Positions 6,925-7,205 of a stretch of DNA of 7,205 bases are shown here, in pieces. Both the position numbers and the translations under genes were made by a program. The notes below the pieces were generated by a model, which saw only the letters and a list, made by a program, of their open reading frames with translations, ran no database searches and was not told the DNA's origin. The stretch's first letter is position 1. Every line of letters begins with the position of its first letter. The DNA comes from Planctomycetota bacterium (GTDB taxonomy: Bacteria; Planctomycetota; Planctomycetia; Planctomycetales; Planctomycetaceae), in NCBI GenBank assembly GCA_027622115.1, contig JAQBZS010000360.1, positions 1 through 7,205 on the forward strand, in the 5' to 3' direction.

Positions 6925-6954
6925 AGAATGAATCGCAAAAATGTGGATCGTCAA
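6925..6954 (-). promoter_or_regulatory. Weak candidate promoter for the transketolase-like gene
   Basis: TTGACG (-35, five of six consensus bases) is followed after 18 nt by CATTCT (-10, three of six). It lies about 170 nt before the start codon. An inverted repeat (6908-6938) overlaps the -10 and could be an operator or chance. Confidence is low because the -10 is poor and promoter rules in this lineage are uncertain. Confidence 0.2.
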
Positions 6955-6970
6955 CACCCGCCGGACGGCT

Positions 6971-7140
6971 CTAAGCCCGAATCCGTTCGAAAACCGGAAT
7001 TCTCTACTCGTTGAATCATCAGCCGAAGGCGTACGCGTCTTATCGGGCACGCGTACGCCTTCGGCTGACGGTTCAACAAGGTATTTCGGAGGAATCCGGC
7101 TTGAGCGGAATTCCGGTTTCAGAACTGAATCCGGCTTTAG
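6971..7140. repeat. Nested palindromic intergenic element
   Basis: Outer arms (6971-7002 and 7108-7140) are inverted copies differing by a few substitutions and single-base gaps. They include a perfect 12-bp stretch, aaaccggaattc (6991-7002) and gaattccggttt (7108-7119). Inside is a perfect 20-bp hairpin (arms 7019-7038 and 7049-7068, 10-nt loop) that extends imperfectly to 7010-7077 through gttgaa/ttcaac. An 11-bp direct repeat, gaatccggctt, lies at 7092-7102 and 7127-7137. This resembles a MITE- or REP-like element; there is no transposase. Confidence 0.75.
7010..7077. repeat. 20-bp perfect hairpin, extended imperfectly
   Basis: The core is tcagccgaaggcgtacgcgt at 7019-7038, paired with its exact complement at 7049-7068 around a 10-nt loop. 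Pairing resumes outward after one mismatch as far as 7010 and 7077. It is by far the strongest secondary structure in the window. No T-run follows on either strand, so a simple intrinsic terminator is not indicated. Confidence 0.85.
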
Positions 7141-7154
7141 AAGCTATCTGAAAA
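7138..7154 (+). repeat. 17-bp repeat, right copy
   Basis: tagaagctatctgaaaa is the exact inverse complement of 45-61, so the two copies bracket the gene block and point outward. It abuts the outer arm of the nested palindromic element and runs into a gggtctgaccc palindrome. I recall this combination as a dispersed intergenic repeat in planctomycetes. Confidence 0.75.
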
Positions 7155-7170
7155 AGGGGTCTGACCCTTT
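7153..7170. repeat. gggtctgaccc palindrome
   Basis: gggtc (7157-7161) and gaccc (7163-7167) flank a single central t. Pairing continues outward as one G-T wobble and two A-T pairs. It directly follows the 17-bp repeat and is probably part of the same dispersed element. The left copy of the 17-bp repeat lacks this palindrome. Confidence 0.6.
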
Positions 7171-7205
7171 GGATGCCTCGCTAAACCCCGGCAAAAACTG
7201 AGGCC

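Larger units (their letters stand above)
6758..7205. other. 448-nt upstream region, no gene, palindromes
   Basis: No convincing gene. Frames of 79-86 codons on either strand read through the large palindromes and give repeat-derived, arginine-rich peptides. On the minus strand, TTGACG (6954-6949) followed by CATTCT (6930-6925), 18 nt apart, is a weak sigma-70-like promoter candidate for the transketolase-like gene. A 9-bp hairpin, ttgcgattc (6908-6916) with gaatcgcaa (6930-6938), overlaps that -10. Beyond 6970 lie the nested palindromic element and the dispersed repeat. Confidence 0.65.

Noticed and set aside
6811..7201. Small open frames on both strands at the right end
   Set aside because: They read through the nested palindromes and the dispersed repeat. 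The peptides look like translated repeats, not proteins.

Overview
The window carries four complete protein-coding genes, all on the minus strand, separated by repeat-rich intergenic DNA. The organism is probably a member of the Planctomycetota or a similarly GC-moderate, repeat-rich bacterium. This rests on intergenic signatures: a palindrome carrying the motif agccgaaggcgtacg, a TAGAAGCTATCTGAAAA element next to a gggtctgaccc palindrome, and 9-bp ttatgggac-type tandem units. I recall such repeats as common in that group, but no rRNA or marker gene is present, so the assignment is an inference.

Layout in the direction of transcription (right to left): 7205-6758 is non-coding, with a large nested palindromic element and a dispersed repeat. 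6757-4511 encodes a transketolase-like thiamine-diphosphate enzyme. 4510-4145 is a 366-nt spacer with hairpins and short tandem repeats. 4144-3182 encodes a tandem GNAT acetyltransferase, 3174-2203 an NAD-dependent sugar-nucleotide epimerase/dehydratase (SDR), and 2168-279 an AT-less type I polyketide ketosynthase. 278-1 is non-coding, with a long imperfect hairpin and an inverted copy of the right-end repeat.

The last three genes are packed with gaps of 7 and 34 nt, and the SDR ribosome-binding site overlaps the GNAT stop codon, so they are very likely one operon. The transketolase-like gene may be a separate unit or may lead the same transcript. The set combines a two-carbon ketol-transfer enzyme, an acyltransferase, a sugar-nucleotide epimerase and a condensing enzyme. 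It looks like part of a small biosynthetic locus for an acylated or polyketide-modified sugar product. No acyl carrier protein, acyltransferase, thioesterase, regulator or exporter lies in the window, so partners must be encoded elsewhere and the product cannot be named.

The most notable points are the solitary ketosynthase that keeps the linkers normally flanking an AT domain but has no AT or carrier domain, the divergent TPP motif of the transketolase-like protein, and a 17-bp perfect inverted repeat that brackets the whole gene block.
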